In this document: positions 24,611 through 33,115 of the stretch, piece after piece
Layout of the letters: each line of letters opens with the position of its first letter
Numbering within the stretch: position 1 is the first letter of the stretch
NCBI GenBank assembly: GCA_020631815.1
Contig: JACKGW010000001.1
Coordinates: forward strand, 248,001-312,000
Length of the DNA: 64,000 nt
Origin: Planctomycetota bacterium
Lineage (GTDB): Bacteria; Planctomycetota; PLA2; JAEUHO01
Direction: 5' to 3'
The notes under the pieces: generated by a model
What the model saw: only the letters and a program-made list of their open reading frames with translations
What the model was told of the DNA's origin: nothing
Databases searched by the model: none
Translations under genes and position numbers: made by a program

Positions 24611-26527
24611 TCAGTACGAAGCTTTCGACACGATCGAGTCCAGGACGGCCTGGATGGCGTCGCCCTGCTCCTCGCGATGCGCGGGGTCGGCCATCACGAC
24701 GCCGATGAACGTGCGCAGGCCGTCGCTGGCCAGCTGCATCTCCACCCAGCGCCCCACGTCCGAGATCACGTAGCGGCAGCCGCCCTGTCCGGCGACTTGG
24801 CCGTCCACGACCTTGTCGGCATCGAAGCCGGGCACCTGCATCTTGAGCAGGTAGGGCAACGCCCCCTTGGTCATGCCCTGGTCGGCGATGAGGATCTGGA
24901 TCACGCTGCCGTCGGGACCGCGGGCCATGGCAAACACGGGCCCCTTGTTGATCGGCATGGCCGACCAGCCCTCGGGCAGCTTGCGCATGCCGAGCCCACG
25001 GCGAGCGTTGACGAGCACGCAACCCTCGAGCGGGTTCTCGGGGGCCGACGTCGAGCTGGCGTCACCGTGGTCACCCTCGGCCTGGACGACCTGGGTGGCC
25101 AGTACGGCCTCGCGGAACGCATCGAAGCGATCGGCCGGCACGCCGTCGAGCACGTACACCTCGTGGTCGCGCTGCAGGATGGCGCACTTCCCGTGCTCGT
25201 TCTCGTAGACGGTGAACACGAGACCGTCCGGGCTCTCGACGAGGTCGGGCAGCGTGCGACCGCGCAGCGTCTCCACGGCCGTCAGCGCCTCGACCGCCTC
25301 GCGAGCGTCCTTCGCGCTGTCGAAGGCCAGGGCCTGCAGGACGACCAGCTTCTCGCCGCCATGGTCGAAGTAGACCACCTTGCCGCCGTCCCAGCCCATG
25401 GCCGCCTCGTGCGCACGGGCGTCCACGAAGGTGCCCTGGCCCAGGCTCTGGGGGTCCAGGCGACCGCGACGACCGCCCAGGAAGAAGTCCAGGTTCAGCG
25501 CGAAGTCGAGCTCGCCCAGCGTGTGCCCGTACCAGCGCGTCCAGCCCTCGCCGAGCGTCTCGGCGAGGTTGTCGGGGATGGTGATCGTCCGCGGCAGATC
25601 GCGGCGCGACGGGTCCATCCAGCGCTCGGGGTGCAGGAAGTGCTCCTGCGTGGTGGGCGGGTCCGCCCAGAGCTTCTGCATGCCGTCGGCGAAGCCGCCG
25701 CGCGTCATCTGGCCCACCAGGGAGGGGCCGACGCGGTAGTGGAGCAGCGTGCTCACCACGAGGTAGGCGGGGACCTCCTCGAGCACGCGCATCTGCCCGG
25801 CAGCGAGCCCTTCGTCGTCGGCCGTCTGCTCCAACGACTCGTAGGCGACCTTCGGGTTCTCTTCCTCGAACAGCTGCTGCATGCGCACCGCGCAGCCTTC
25901 GAACAAGCAGCGACCGGCGAACACGCGGTCGGGGTCGTCCTCGTGCTTCTCTTCCATCCCGTCGAGGTCGTAGTGCTGGTCGTCCAGGGCGTGCGTGAGC
26001 TCGTGGACGAGCGTGGGCTTCATGCCTTCGCCAACGGGTCCCTCGATGAGGTAGAGCTCGCCCTCCTTGGGGTCGTAGAAGCCCGCGACCATGTCACGCA
26101 TCATGCCGAGCACGAGGTCGAGCAGCTTCTCGTCGGGAGCAAGCAGGCCCAGTCGGTGCATGACGCGGTCGTCACGCTCGCGCTCGTCGGCCGGGTACTC
26201 CGTGTCGAGGTCGGCCAGCATGTGCTCGGACAGCTTCTCGCGGGGCAGGGCGAAGGCCGGGACCGGACGCTTCCACTCCAAGCCACGCAGCCGGGCGACC
26301 TCGGGCATCAGCTCGGCGACGAGCGCGCGAACCTCCGCCGTGCGGTCGGGCTTGGGGGCTTCTTCGCCGGCAGCCTCGTCCGCAGGGGCCACGGGTTCGT
26401 CGGTCTGCGGAGCCGGCGTCTCGGGCTCCTTCGGGGGGCCACCCTTCTCGTCGGCGCGCGCCAGCGACGGGGCCAGGAAGAGGGCGAGCAGGGCCGCCGC
26501 GAGCGCGGCGTGGAAGGTTCGGGACAT
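24611..26527 (-). CDS. secreted HExxH zinc metalloprotease-like protein
   Basis: A 638-residue protein with a signal peptide (about 1-24) and an acidic Pro-rich spacer. The zinc motif HELTH is at residues 174-178, within TLVHELTHALDDQHYDLD; a Glu in FEGCAVRMQ further on could be the third ligand (gluzincin pattern). Residues about 450-638 hold two related alpha/beta segments without an obvious function. The ATG at 26527 is followed directly by the signal peptide, and GATGAGGTCCCC precedes it. It is a stand-alone gene, divergent from CvpA. Confidence 0.75.
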   Translation of the reverse strand: MSRTFHAALAAALLALFLAPSLARADEKGGPPKEPETPAPQTDEPVAPADEAAGEEAPKPDRTAEVRALVAELMPEVARLRGLEWKRPVPAFALPREKLSEHMLADLDTEYPADERERDDRVMHRLGLLAPDEKLLDLVLGMMRDMVAGFYDPKEGELYLIEGPVGEGMKPTLVHELTHALDDQHYDLDGMEEKHEDDPDRVFAGRCLFEGCAVRMQQLFEEENPKVAYESLEQTADDEGLAAGQMRVLEEVPAYLVVSTLLHYRVGPSLVGQMTRGGFADGMQKLWADPPTTQEHFLHPERWMDPSRRDLPRTITIPDNLAETLGEGWTRWYGHTLGELDFALNLDFFLGGRRGRLDPQSLGQGTFVDARAHEAAMGWDGGKVVYFDHGGEKLVVLQALAFDSAKDAREAVEALTAVETLRGRTLPDLVESPDGLVFTVYENEHGKCAILQRDHEVYVLDGVPADRFDAFREAVLATQVVQAEGDHGDASSTSAPENPLEGCVLVNARRGLGMRKLPEGWSAMPINKGPVFAMARGPDGSVIQILIADQGMTKGALPYLLKMQVPGFDADKVVDGQVAGQGGCRYVISDVGRWVEMQLASDGLRTFIGVVMADPAHREEQGDAIQAVLDSIVSKASY

Positions 26528-26610
26528 GGGGACCTCATCAAGGGAAGCAGCGGCGCATGGTACGGGGCGAAGCGGGGCGACACGCACCGGGGGTGCGCCC
26601 GGAGCATCGG

Positions 26611-26616
26611 TAGGAT
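26611..26616 (+). promoter_or_regulatory. TAGGAT -10-like box, 6 nt before the start codon
   Basis: TAGGAT is followed by a 6-nt spacer and the ATG at 26623 in the gap between divergent genes. No Shine-Dalgarno is visible. Confidence 0.55.
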
Positions 26617-26622
26617 GCCGCG

Positions 26623-27174
26623 ATGGCGTTGAGCACCCCGGACTGGATCGTCGTGGCCGTTTGCGGCGTGTTCGCCGTGCGCGGGGCGTTCAAGGGCTTC
26701 GCTTGGCAGGCCGTGCGCACCGTCGGCCTGGTCGCCGCCATCCTGGCCGCGAACCTCTTCTACGAGCGGTTCGGCGGCTGGTTGGACGCGCACCTGCCCA
26801 TCCCGGACGCGGCCGTGGGGGTGGCGGCCTGGGCGCTCATCGCCATCGGCGTCTTCTTCGTCCTGGGCATCTTCGCCTACATGGCGCGTGGGCTCGTCCG
26901 CAGCGTCAACCTGACCACCCCGGACCGCTTCCTGGGCCTGCTGATGGGCGCGGTGATGGGCTTCGTGCTCTGCACGGTCGCGTTCTCCGTCTACGCCAGC
27001 TTCCAGGAGGACGACGAGACGAAGGCCACCTTCGGCGACTCCAAGGCCGCGCGGTACATGGCGCAGGTCGTGGGGCTGGCCGAGCCGCTCGCGCCCGAGC
27101 CCATCCGCAAGCACTGGATGGGTGTCTTCGGCGCCATCAAGGATGCGGTGCCGGAGGAAGCGCCCTCGCGCTAG
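26623..27174 (+). CDS. CvpA family membrane protein
   Basis: A 183-residue protein with four membrane helices (about 8-25, 30-50, 62-88 and 106-125) and the CvpA pattern DWIVVAVCGVFAVRGAFKGF at the N-terminus and TPDRFLGLLMGAVMGFVLC near 105. CvpA proteins are linked to colicin V production and envelope homeostasis. The C-terminal 50 residues are soluble. It converges on the next gene with a 1-bp gap. Confidence 0.88.
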   Translation: MALSTPDWIVVAVCGVFAVRGAFKGFAWQAVRTVGLVAAILAANLFYERFGGWLDAHLPIPDAAVGVAAWALIAIGVFFVLGIFAYMARGLVRSVNLTTPDRFLGLLMGAVMGFVLCTVAFSVYASFQEDDETKATFGDSKAARYMAQVVGLAEPLAPEPIRKHWMGVFGAIKDAVPEEAPSR

Positions 27175-27175
27175 G

Positions 27176-27910
27176 TCAGTCGTCTTCCACGACGTCAAAG
27201 CCGTCGGCTTCCACGATGCGCGGTCGCACGGGCGGCAACGGCTCGATGTCGTCCAGGCCGAGGTCGGTCGGCGGCTGCCAAGCGCCCACGTCGACCGCGT
27301 CGGGGGGCACTGCGTCGGACGGGGTCTCGTCGCCGGGCGGCACGACGGGTGTCGTCTCGGAGGGCGCGGGTGCGAGGCCCGTGCGATGGGCGAAGCGCGC
27401 GTGCGGGGCCAGGAACGCGCGGCGCTCGGCGGCGCGGCCTTCCAGGTCGGCCGGCGTCGTGCTCTCGGCGGCCAGCTGCTCGGCGACCAGCTCGACCAGG
27501 ACCCGATCGAAGCGGCGCTCGCCGTCGACGCGCAGGGCGGGCAGCGTGCCGTCGGCCTCGAGGCGGGTCAGGGCGGCCGCGCTGGCGTAGAGGCGCCGTG
27601 CGGCGTCCTCCGCGTCCAGGAGCTCGTCGTCGGCGAGCGGCAGCTCCGCGCGGTCGGCGAGAGCGCGGTGGGCGCCCGGCGGTGGGGGCGCCAGGCGTGC
27701 GCACCAGTACGTGGCGACGGCCTCGGGGTCGTCGGGGCGCTCGCCGCAGGCGGCGTCGACCCACGGCGCGGCGAAGCCCAGGCTGCCGTCGACCCAGGCC
27801 GCGGGGACGGCCTGCGAGCGTGCCTGGCGGCGCAGCCACGCCGGCCCCCGCAGCAGGCGCCGGGAGGTTTCGGGAAGGTCGTAGAGTGGGAGGCCGTCTC
27901 GTAGGAACAC
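27176..27910 (-). CDS. protein with two helix-turn-helix-like segments
   Basis: A 244-residue protein read from GTG 27910; AGGA lies 8 nt upstream, and no in-frame ATG is available. Two segments look like excisionase/MerR-type winged helices: LYDLPETSRRLLRGPAWLRR with VDGSLGFAAPWVD (near residues 9-50), and LLDAEDAARRLYASAAALTR with LPALRVDGERRF (near 98-140). The C-terminal 90 residues are Pro/Asp-rich and probably disordered. A DNA-binding role is inferred from the pattern only. It is divergent from a lipoprotein gene. Confidence 0.6.
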   Translation of the reverse strand: MFLRDGLPLYDLPETSRRLLRGPAWLRRQARSQAVPAAWVDGSLGFAAPWVDAACGERPDDPEAVATYWCARLAPPPPGAHRALADRAELPLADDELLDAEDAARRLYASAAALTRLEADGTLPALRVDGERRFDRVLVELVAEQLAAESTTPADLEGRAAERRAFLAPHARFAHRTGLAPAPSETTPVVPPGDETPSDAVPPDAVDVGAWQPPTDLGLDDIEPLPPVRPRIVEADGFDVVEDD

Positions 27911-27972
27911 ACCGGCATCCTGACACGGCTTCGCGCCCGGGCGAGGTCGTCGCCCTCGCCCCGGAGCCCGCC

Positions 27973-28512
27973 GTGCCGATCGCAAGCCTGTTCCGAACCC
28001 TCGTCGGCGCCTCGCTCGCGCTCTCCCTGGTGGGCTGCCAGGGATCCACGGCCCGGCTTCCCGCCGGCGGGTCCGTCCAGCCCACGGTGGCCGGTCGTGC
28101 CCCGGTCGCCTGGGCGGACGCCGCAACGGCCCGCGACGCCTTCACGCGCCAGGCCCCCGACGGCACGGTCACCGCGACTCTCCAAGACGCCTCGTGGCTG
28201 CGCTTCGAGGGCCCGCCGGAAGAGGTCGAGGAGCGCTACCGGGCGTACTTCCTGGAGGGCTACACGACGTTCGACGTGATCCTCGTCACCGAGGAGTTCG
28301 GCAAGCCCACCGACGAGACCTTCCTGCTCGAGGACAGCGCGGGACGCCGCGCCGTGAGCCGACCCTTCCGCTACGACGGTCAGATGGGCAGCGGACGCGG
28401 CGGCTTCGCCAGCCACTTCGAGCTGTCGTTCCAGCACGCGATCACGCAGGACACGCGCTGGGTGCGCCTCACGCGCCAGTCCACCGGCACCTCCGTGGAG
28501 TGGCGGTTCTGA
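27973..28512 (+). CDS. lipoprotein of unknown function
   Basis: A 179-residue lipoprotein read from GTG 27973, with CGGAG 6 nt upstream. The signal sequence ends in the lipobox LSLVGC (Cys near residue 22). The mature domain is beta-rich and contains TFDVILVTEEFGKPTDETF and a C-terminal WVRLTRQSTGTSVEWRF. I do not recognise it. It ends 9 bp before paired-hairpin element B. Confidence 0.7.
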   Translation: MPIASLFRTLVGASLALSLVGCQGSTARLPAGGSVQPTVAGRAPVAWADAATARDAFTRQAPDGTVTATLQDASWLRFEGPPEEVEERYRAYFLEGYTTFDVILVTEEFGKPTDETFLLEDSAGRRAVSRPFRYDGQMGSGRGGFASHFELSFQHAITQDTRWVRLTRQSTGTSVEWRF

Positions 28513-28521
28513 AGCGCGGCG

Positions 28522-28652
28522 GGTGCCTGGCTCGCGTTGGCGCCGCTTGCGGCGCGGAACGCGTGCCTGGCTCCGGAGTGAGCCCGCCGACGGAGCCTGG
28601 CACCTCGCGCGCGTCGCGGCGGGAGCCGCTCGGCCGCAAGGAGCCTGGCACC
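28522..28652. repeat. nested-hairpin element, copy B (convergent junction)
   Basis: Two left half-units (28522-28533 and 28562-28575) and two right half-units (28591-28604 and 28641-28652) form an outer stem GGTGCC-T-GGCTC/GAGCC-T-GGCACC and an inner stem GTGCC-T-GGCTCCG/CGGAGCC-T-GGCAC. Each stem keeps one T-T mismatch after the GGTGCC block, as in copies A, C and D. The GATCC part of the other copies is replaced by GGCTC. It fills the gap between the convergent lipoprotein and NifB-like genes. Confidence 0.75.
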
Positions 28653-28658
28653 GCGGCG

Positions 28659-29909
28659 CTAGACCCCCCGCGTGTGCACCCCGAGCGTCCCGCGGGCCAC
28701 GCGGTCGAGGACTTCGTCCACGCGGCCGCCCGTGACGACGGGGCGAATGCCCACGGCGCGAAGCAGCGTGAGCGCGCGCGGTGCGAAGTCGGTCGCTACC
28801 AGCGCGCGGCAGCCCATGAGCGCCTCGAGGAAGCGGGGCGCATGCCCGACACCGTCCGAGCGACGTCCGGGTGCCGTGGGCAGCTCGCGGGTCCCCAGCA
28901 GGCGGATCGAGGTGGCACCCACGGCGTAGACGTGCAGCACGTGCGCTTGCTGCAAGGGCAGGTCCACCAGCGTGCCGTCGCGCGTGGCCACCGCCACCAC
29001 CTGGGCCCGGCGCCGCGGCAGATGCGCGCCCTCGCGCACTTCGTCCTCGTCCGGATCGGGCAGCGTCCGCAACACGTCCACCGCGTCCAACGCGTCCAGG
29101 TCCACCGGACGGAAGCGCGACGGCGCGAGCTGGTCGAGCAGCGGGGTGTCCTCGTCGCGGCCCACGCGATGTCGTTCTTCGGCGAAGGCCTGCGCCGCGA
29201 TGTCGCGCGCCTCGGCCAGCTCGTCGTCCGTGGGCATGACGCCGCGTAGCGCGGGGATGCCTTCGTCGATGGGACCCACCACGTCGACGCGTTGAGCACC
29301 GCCTCGCGCGGCCTGCGCCGCGAGCGCTCCGATCTCGCCGTCGTTCCACGTCGGGAGCAAGGTGATGCGCGCAGCCACGGCGATGCCCTCGCGTCGCGCG
29401 ATCTCGAAGGCCTTGGCCGTCGCTTCCAGGTAGAGCGCCGCGGCCTCGGGCCTCTCCAGCACCTCACCGCGGTGGATCCCCCCGGCGAAGAACCGCTCGG
29501 CCACGCGCTGCGTGGCGGCGTCCAGCCGCACGACCAACCAGGCCAAGCCGAAGTCGGCGAGCTCTTCGGCGTACTCGCCCAGCAGGGGCCCGTCGATGAC
29601 CAGGCCCACGCGCACATCGGGGTGGTGCTCGCGGAGCAGCGAGAGGATGCGCAACGTGCTCTCGGCGCTCGCCAGCGGGTCCCCCGGGCCCTCGATCTCC
29701 AGGGCCAGCGGGCCCTTCAGGGTGACCCGCGCCGTGGCCACGTAGCGCAGCACGTCGGCCACGTCGACGCTCGGCGCCTCGGTGTCGAAGGGCCGGTCGC
29801 GGCGCAGCAGCAGCGGCCGCGGTGCCGCCGGCAGGGCGAGCCGCCAGACCGGCAGCAGGGTCGGGGCCAGGGATCCGGGCCCTGCGGGCGGGGGTTGCGT
29901 GGGCTTCAT
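28659..29909 (-). CDS. NifB/NifX-like protein lacking the radical-SAM cysteines
   Basis: A 416-residue protein with the domain order of NifB. The segment where NifB has its Cx3Cx2C cluster reads ALPAAPRPLLLRRDRPFDTE here, without any Cys; the whole protein has one Cys, near residue 363. The rest of the barrel is recognisable: LALEIEGPGDPLASAESTLR (for IAGPGDPLAN), GLVIDGPLLGEYAEELADFG and RITLLPTWNDGEIGALA. Residues about 290-416 match the NifX/NafY cofactor-binding fold (VVAVATRDGTLVDLPL, RLLGTRELPTAPG, LMGCRALVATDFAPRALTLL). It cannot bind the SAM [4Fe-4S] cluster in the usual way. No nif genes are nearby. TAGACT lies 15 nt before the ATG. Confidence 0.75.
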   Translation of the reverse strand: MKPTQPPPAGPGSLAPTLLPVWRLALPAAPRPLLLRRDRPFDTEAPSVDVADVLRYVATARVTLKGPLALEIEGPGDPLASAESTLRILSLLREHHPDVRVGLVIDGPLLGEYAEELADFGLAWLVVRLDAATQRVAERFFAGGIHRGEVLERPEAAALYLEATAKAFEIARREGIAVAARITLLPTWNDGEIGALAAQAARGGAQRVDVVGPIDEGIPALRGVMPTDDELAEARDIAAQAFAEERHRVGRDEDTPLLDQLAPSRFRPVDLDALDAVDVLRTLPDPDEDEVREGAHLPRRRAQVVAVATRDGTLVDLPLQQAHVLHVYAVGATSIRLLGTRELPTAPGRRSDGVGHAPRFLEALMGCRALVATDFAPRALTLLRAVGIRPVVTGGRVDEVLDRVARGTLGVHTRGV

Positions 29910-29966
29910 GAACTGCGGCGGGGGAGTCTACGCCCCGAAGGCCCGGCGTCCGGTAAACCTGGGGGC

Positions 29967-30773
29967 GTGAGCGAACATCCGACCGACCCGCACCGCGAGC
30001 CGGACGAGCGTCCGCGCATCCGTCCTGCCCACGACCACGACGCGCCTCCGCCCGAACGCCCGATGAGCGGGTGGGCCGTGATCGCGCTCGTCACGGCGCT
30101 GGTCAGCGTGGCTGCGAGCGTTCTCACGCTCTATTGGTGGCTGCCGTTGATCCCGCTCGCGATCGGCGTGCTCGTGCTCGTCAAGGTCTCGCCTCGTGAG
30201 CGACGCGGGCGCGTGCTCGCGACGATCGGCTTGGTGATCACCCTCTTCGCCGGTTCCTGCACGTTCATGCTGCAGCGTGGCGTGCGCGCGATGGTGGCCA
30301 ACTCGGTCGGCGGCATCCTCGGCGCCTTGGCGTCCACCGGCAGCCCGAAGATCCAGGAGGAGGCCATCGCCAAGTGGGCCTCGAAGGGCGCGATGGACGA
30401 CGGGTTGGTCGACCGCTTGCGTCCGCGCTACGCCGCGGTGGCCGAACGCTTCGGCGCGTACCAGCCGCCGACGCAAGCGGGCACGTGGTACGGCGGCGTT
30501 GCCGAGCTTGGCATGCCGCCTGTCGAGGGGCTCCGGGAGATCCCCGACAACCCCGGCAGCGCGCAGCCCGACTTCGGTCACACCATGTGGGCCCGCGCGC
30601 GCTTCGGCGACCACGAAGTCCACGTGGCGATCGAGATCTTCGGCGGTCCCGGTGGCGACAGCCCCATGGACGTGGCCCGAACCGCGCGGCCCGACGGCAG
30701 CGTGCCGTGGGTCAGCGACATGCGCTTCTTCGTGGCACCGGACGGTAACGCAGGCGCGAGCGAGAGCCGCTAG
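29967..30773 (+). CDS. two-helix membrane protein with extracytoplasmic domain
   Basis: A 268-residue protein read from GTG 29967 (GGGGG just upstream). A charged Pro-rich N-terminus (about 35 residues) is followed by two membrane helices (about 36-72 and 82-105; the first is a double DUF4190-like span) and a 160-residue soluble domain. The domain contains QAGTWYGGVAELGMPPVE and HEVHVAIEIFGGPGGDSP. The function is unknown. It is divergent from the NifB-like gene and 58 bp before the vWA gene. Confidence 0.65.
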   Translation: MSEHPTDPHREPDERPRIRPAHDHDAPPPERPMSGWAVIALVTALVSVAASVLTLYWWLPLIPLAIGVLVLVKVSPRERRGRVLATIGLVITLFAGSCTFMLQRGVRAMVANSVGGILGALASTGSPKIQEEAIAKWASKGAMDDGLVDRLRPRYAAVAERFGAYQPPTQAGTWYGGVAELGMPPVEGLREIPDNPGSAQPDFGHTMWARARFGDHEVHVAIEIFGGPGGDSPMDVARTARPDGSVPWVSDMRFFVAPDGNAGASESR

Positions 30774-30819
30774 CCCGGCGCGGACCCGGGGACCCTGAAC
30801 ATCGCGCCGGGGAACGGCG

Positions 30820-30825
30820 TACCAT
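30820..30825 (+). promoter_or_regulatory. TACCAT -10-like box, 6 nt before the start codon
   Basis: TACCAT is followed by a 6-nt spacer and the ATG at 30832. The gene before it ends at 30773 in the same direction. Confidence 0.5.
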
Positions 30826-30831
30826 GCCGCC

Positions 30832-32430
30832 ATGCGTCGCCGCTTCGTCATCACCGCCCTTGTCGTCGCCCTCGTGGCGCCGTTCGTCACGCCACTCCCG
30901 AGCGCTTCCGCGGACTTTGCGCCCGCCGAGTGGAAAGCCATCCAAGCCGAGTTCGCCGAGCTGTTTTCGCGTCCCGGGTTCCCCGACGAGAAGGCGCAGC
31001 TGCTCAAGCGCCTGGTCGAGGACGGCAGCAGCAAGGCCCTGAAGCTCGTCGGCGAAGCCCTCGTCAAGGAGTGCGAGCTCTTCGGTGACGTGCGCAGCGC
31101 GTGGCAAGTCGCCACGATGGACAACCTGAAGGCCCTGGAGGCCGCGGTCGACGGCTACACGCCCGAGGAAACCAGGGCCGTGCGCGACGCGCCCAAGGCC
31201 CTGGCCGCCGCCGAAGAGGCCCTCAAGCTCGAGCAGCGCGCGCTGTCCGATGCGCTGGATGCCGTCAAGGCCGCGCCCGCGCTGCTTCGCGACACGCTGT
31301 TCAAGCGCGCCAAGACGTCGAAGGACTGGATGTACCGCGCCGCCGCGGCTCGCCTTGCCGTGCTGCGTCTGCCCGAAGCCGAGAGCGTCGAGTACCTGCG
31401 CCGCACGATGAACGGCGAGAAGGACGGCCGCGTGCGCAGTGCCGTGCTCGACATGATGGGCGACCTCGACGAGGGCTGGGAGACCTGGACGATCGACCGC
31501 ATTGCCGATCCGGACTGGTCGATCCAGCTGCAGGCCGTCCAGCTCGTCCAGTACCGCGCCTACAAGCCCGCCGTGCCCCATCTCATCAACGCGCTTGGCA
31601 AGGCGGGCCCGCGACTCGCGCAGGCCATCGGCGCGGCCCTCAAGGACCTCACGGGCGAGAACTTCGAGCCGTTCCCCGACGTGTGGGCGAAGTGGTGGGA
31701 AGAGCACCGCGCCGACTTCGAAGCCGGCGTCGAGGTGACGGGCCGGCACGTCGAGAAGTTCGAGCCCACGCACTTCTACGGGCTGCCGATCCACTCCGAT
31801 CGCATCATCTTCGTCATCGACATCAGCAACTCGATGAAGCTCAAGACGGAGAACGGCAACCCGGCCGAGAAGTGGAAGGCGCCGCCGCCCACGACCGGTG
31901 GGGATGCGCCGCCGCCCCCGCCGCCGCCGGAGGAGATCTTGAGCGGCCCCAAGATCGACGTGGCCAAGCACGAGCTGAAGAAGGCCATCGAGAAGCTGCC
32001 CCCCGAGACCACCTTCACGATCATCGCGTTCAACGGTGGTGCCACGGCCTGGAAGGACGACCTCCTCCCGGCCACCGACAAGAACAAGCAGGACGCCTTC
32101 ACGTGGGTCCGCGCGCTCAAGCCGTACTCCTCGACCTACATCGAGGGCGCGCTGCGCCGTGCGTTCCAGATCGCGGGCGTGATCGACGTGGACGACAAGT
32201 ACGTCACGCAGCGCGCCGACACGATCGTGCTCATGTCCGATGGCGCGCCGACGGACAGCGACCCGCGCAAGCCGAAGAACGCCGACCCGGATGCCCTCTT
32301 GGCCCTCGTCCGCGAGTGGAACAAGAACCAGAAGGTCGTCATCCACACGATCGGCGTGGACATGCTCGAGTACATCGACTTCCTCAAGAAGCTGGCCGAG
32401 CAGAACGGCGGGACGTACCTCGATCGCTGA
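30832..32430 (+). CDS. secreted HEAT-like/vWA-domain protein
   Basis: A 532-residue protein with a signal peptide (about 1-27). Residues 30-290 are helical and resemble HEAT repeats (TYIADPD-type units such as AVLDMMGDLDEGWETWTIDR). The vWA domain starts near residue 318 with IIFVIDISNSMKLK, the DxSxS part of the MIDAS site, and continues with a Pro-rich insert (PPPPPPPEE), YIEGALRRAF and VLMSDGAPTDSDP. vWA proteins of this type bind partners through a divalent metal. It is followed by a site-2 protease gene, which may be co-transcribed. Confidence 0.88.
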   Translation: MRRRFVITALVVALVAPFVTPLPSASADFAPAEWKAIQAEFAELFSRPGFPDEKAQLLKRLVEDGSSKALKLVGEALVKECELFGDVRSAWQVATMDNLKALEAAVDGYTPEETRAVRDAPKALAAAEEALKLEQRALSDALDAVKAAPALLRDTLFKRAKTSKDWMYRAAAARLAVLRLPEAESVEYLRRTMNGEKDGRVRSAVLDMMGDLDEGWETWTIDRIADPDWSIQLQAVQLVQYRAYKPAVPHLINALGKAGPRLAQAIGAALKDLTGENFEPFPDVWAKWWEEHRADFEAGVEVTGRHVEKFEPTHFYGLPIHSDRIIFVIDISNSMKLKTENGNPAEKWKAPPPTTGGDAPPPPPPPEEILSGPKIDVAKHELKKAIEKLPPETTFTIIAFNGGATAWKDDLLPATDKNKQDAFTWVRALKPYSSTYIEGALRRAFQIAGVIDVDDKYVTQRADTIVLMSDGAPTDSDPRKPKNADPDALLALVREWNKNQKVVIHTIGVDMLEYIDFLKKLAEQNGGTYLDR

Positions 32431-32470
32431 CGCGAGCATCGCGCGACTCGGCGGCCCGTGGTGGACCGCC

Positions 32471-33115
32471 CTGCGGGCAGGTGGTGTCCCACTTCGCTTC
32501 GGGCCGGGTTTCGTGCTGGCGCCCGCGGCCTTGGTGCTGGGCGCGGGGCCTGCCGAGGGCATCCTGATCTGGGCCGTCGTGTTCGGCTCGGTCATCGTGC
32601 ATGAGGCCGGCCATGCGATCGCTGCGCGCCGCGGCGGCCTGCCCGTCTTGGGGATCTACTTCTCCTGGATCCCCTTCGTCGGCGTCGGGCCGGGACCGCT
32701 TCGTGCACGTGGGCTGGCGGCGCTGGCCGGTCCGGCCGCCAGCCTGTCCCTCGCCGGTGCCTTGGCACTCTGGCCGGCTGCCCGCGAGCAGCTCGTGCCG
32801 GGCGCGGCGCACCTTTGGCTCGGCATGCCCGCCGGGCTTGCCCTGGGCTTCAACCTGCTCGCCGCGGGCATCAACCTGCTGCCGTTCCGCCCCCTGGACG
32901 GAGGCCTCGCGCTCCAGGCGGGGCTCACCGCGTGGCGCGGCGCTCCGGCCGCGGCCCGCACGATGCGGGTGCTCGGTGCCGTCGGTGCCCTGGCGCTCGG
33001 TGCGCTTGCCGGCGCCGTGAGCGGCGAGCTCGGCATCACGATCGGTCTTCTGGCGTTCGTGATCGCGCTCGCCGCGATCAACACGCGCGTGCCGGCGTCG
33101 GCTAACGGCTCGTAG
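32471..33115 (+). CDS. site-2-protease-like (M50) membrane metalloprotease
   Basis: An intramembrane protease of the M50 family with HEAGH in VIVHEAGHAIAARRGGLPV and the second motif NLLPFRPLDGG, which supplies the third zinc ligand. Four to five helices follow. The typical M50 N-terminus (GGVPLRFGPGFVL) lies upstream of the first ordinary in-frame start in the gap (GTG 32513); the only ATGs are inside the vWA gene (32291 or earlier). A CTG at 32471 is used here as the most plausible start, but it is uncertain. The 3' end overlaps the convergent propeller gene by 14 bp. Confidence 0.75.
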   Translation: MRAGGVPLRFGPGFVLAPAALVLGAGPAEGILIWAVVFGSVIVHEAGHAIAARRGGLPVLGIYFSWIPFVGVGPGPLRARGLAALAGPAASLSLAGALALWPAAREQLVPGAAHLWLGMPAGLALGFNLLAAGINLLPFRPLDGGLALQAGLTAWRGAPAAARTMRVLGAVGALALGALAGAVSGELGITIGLLAFVIALAAINTRVPASANGS

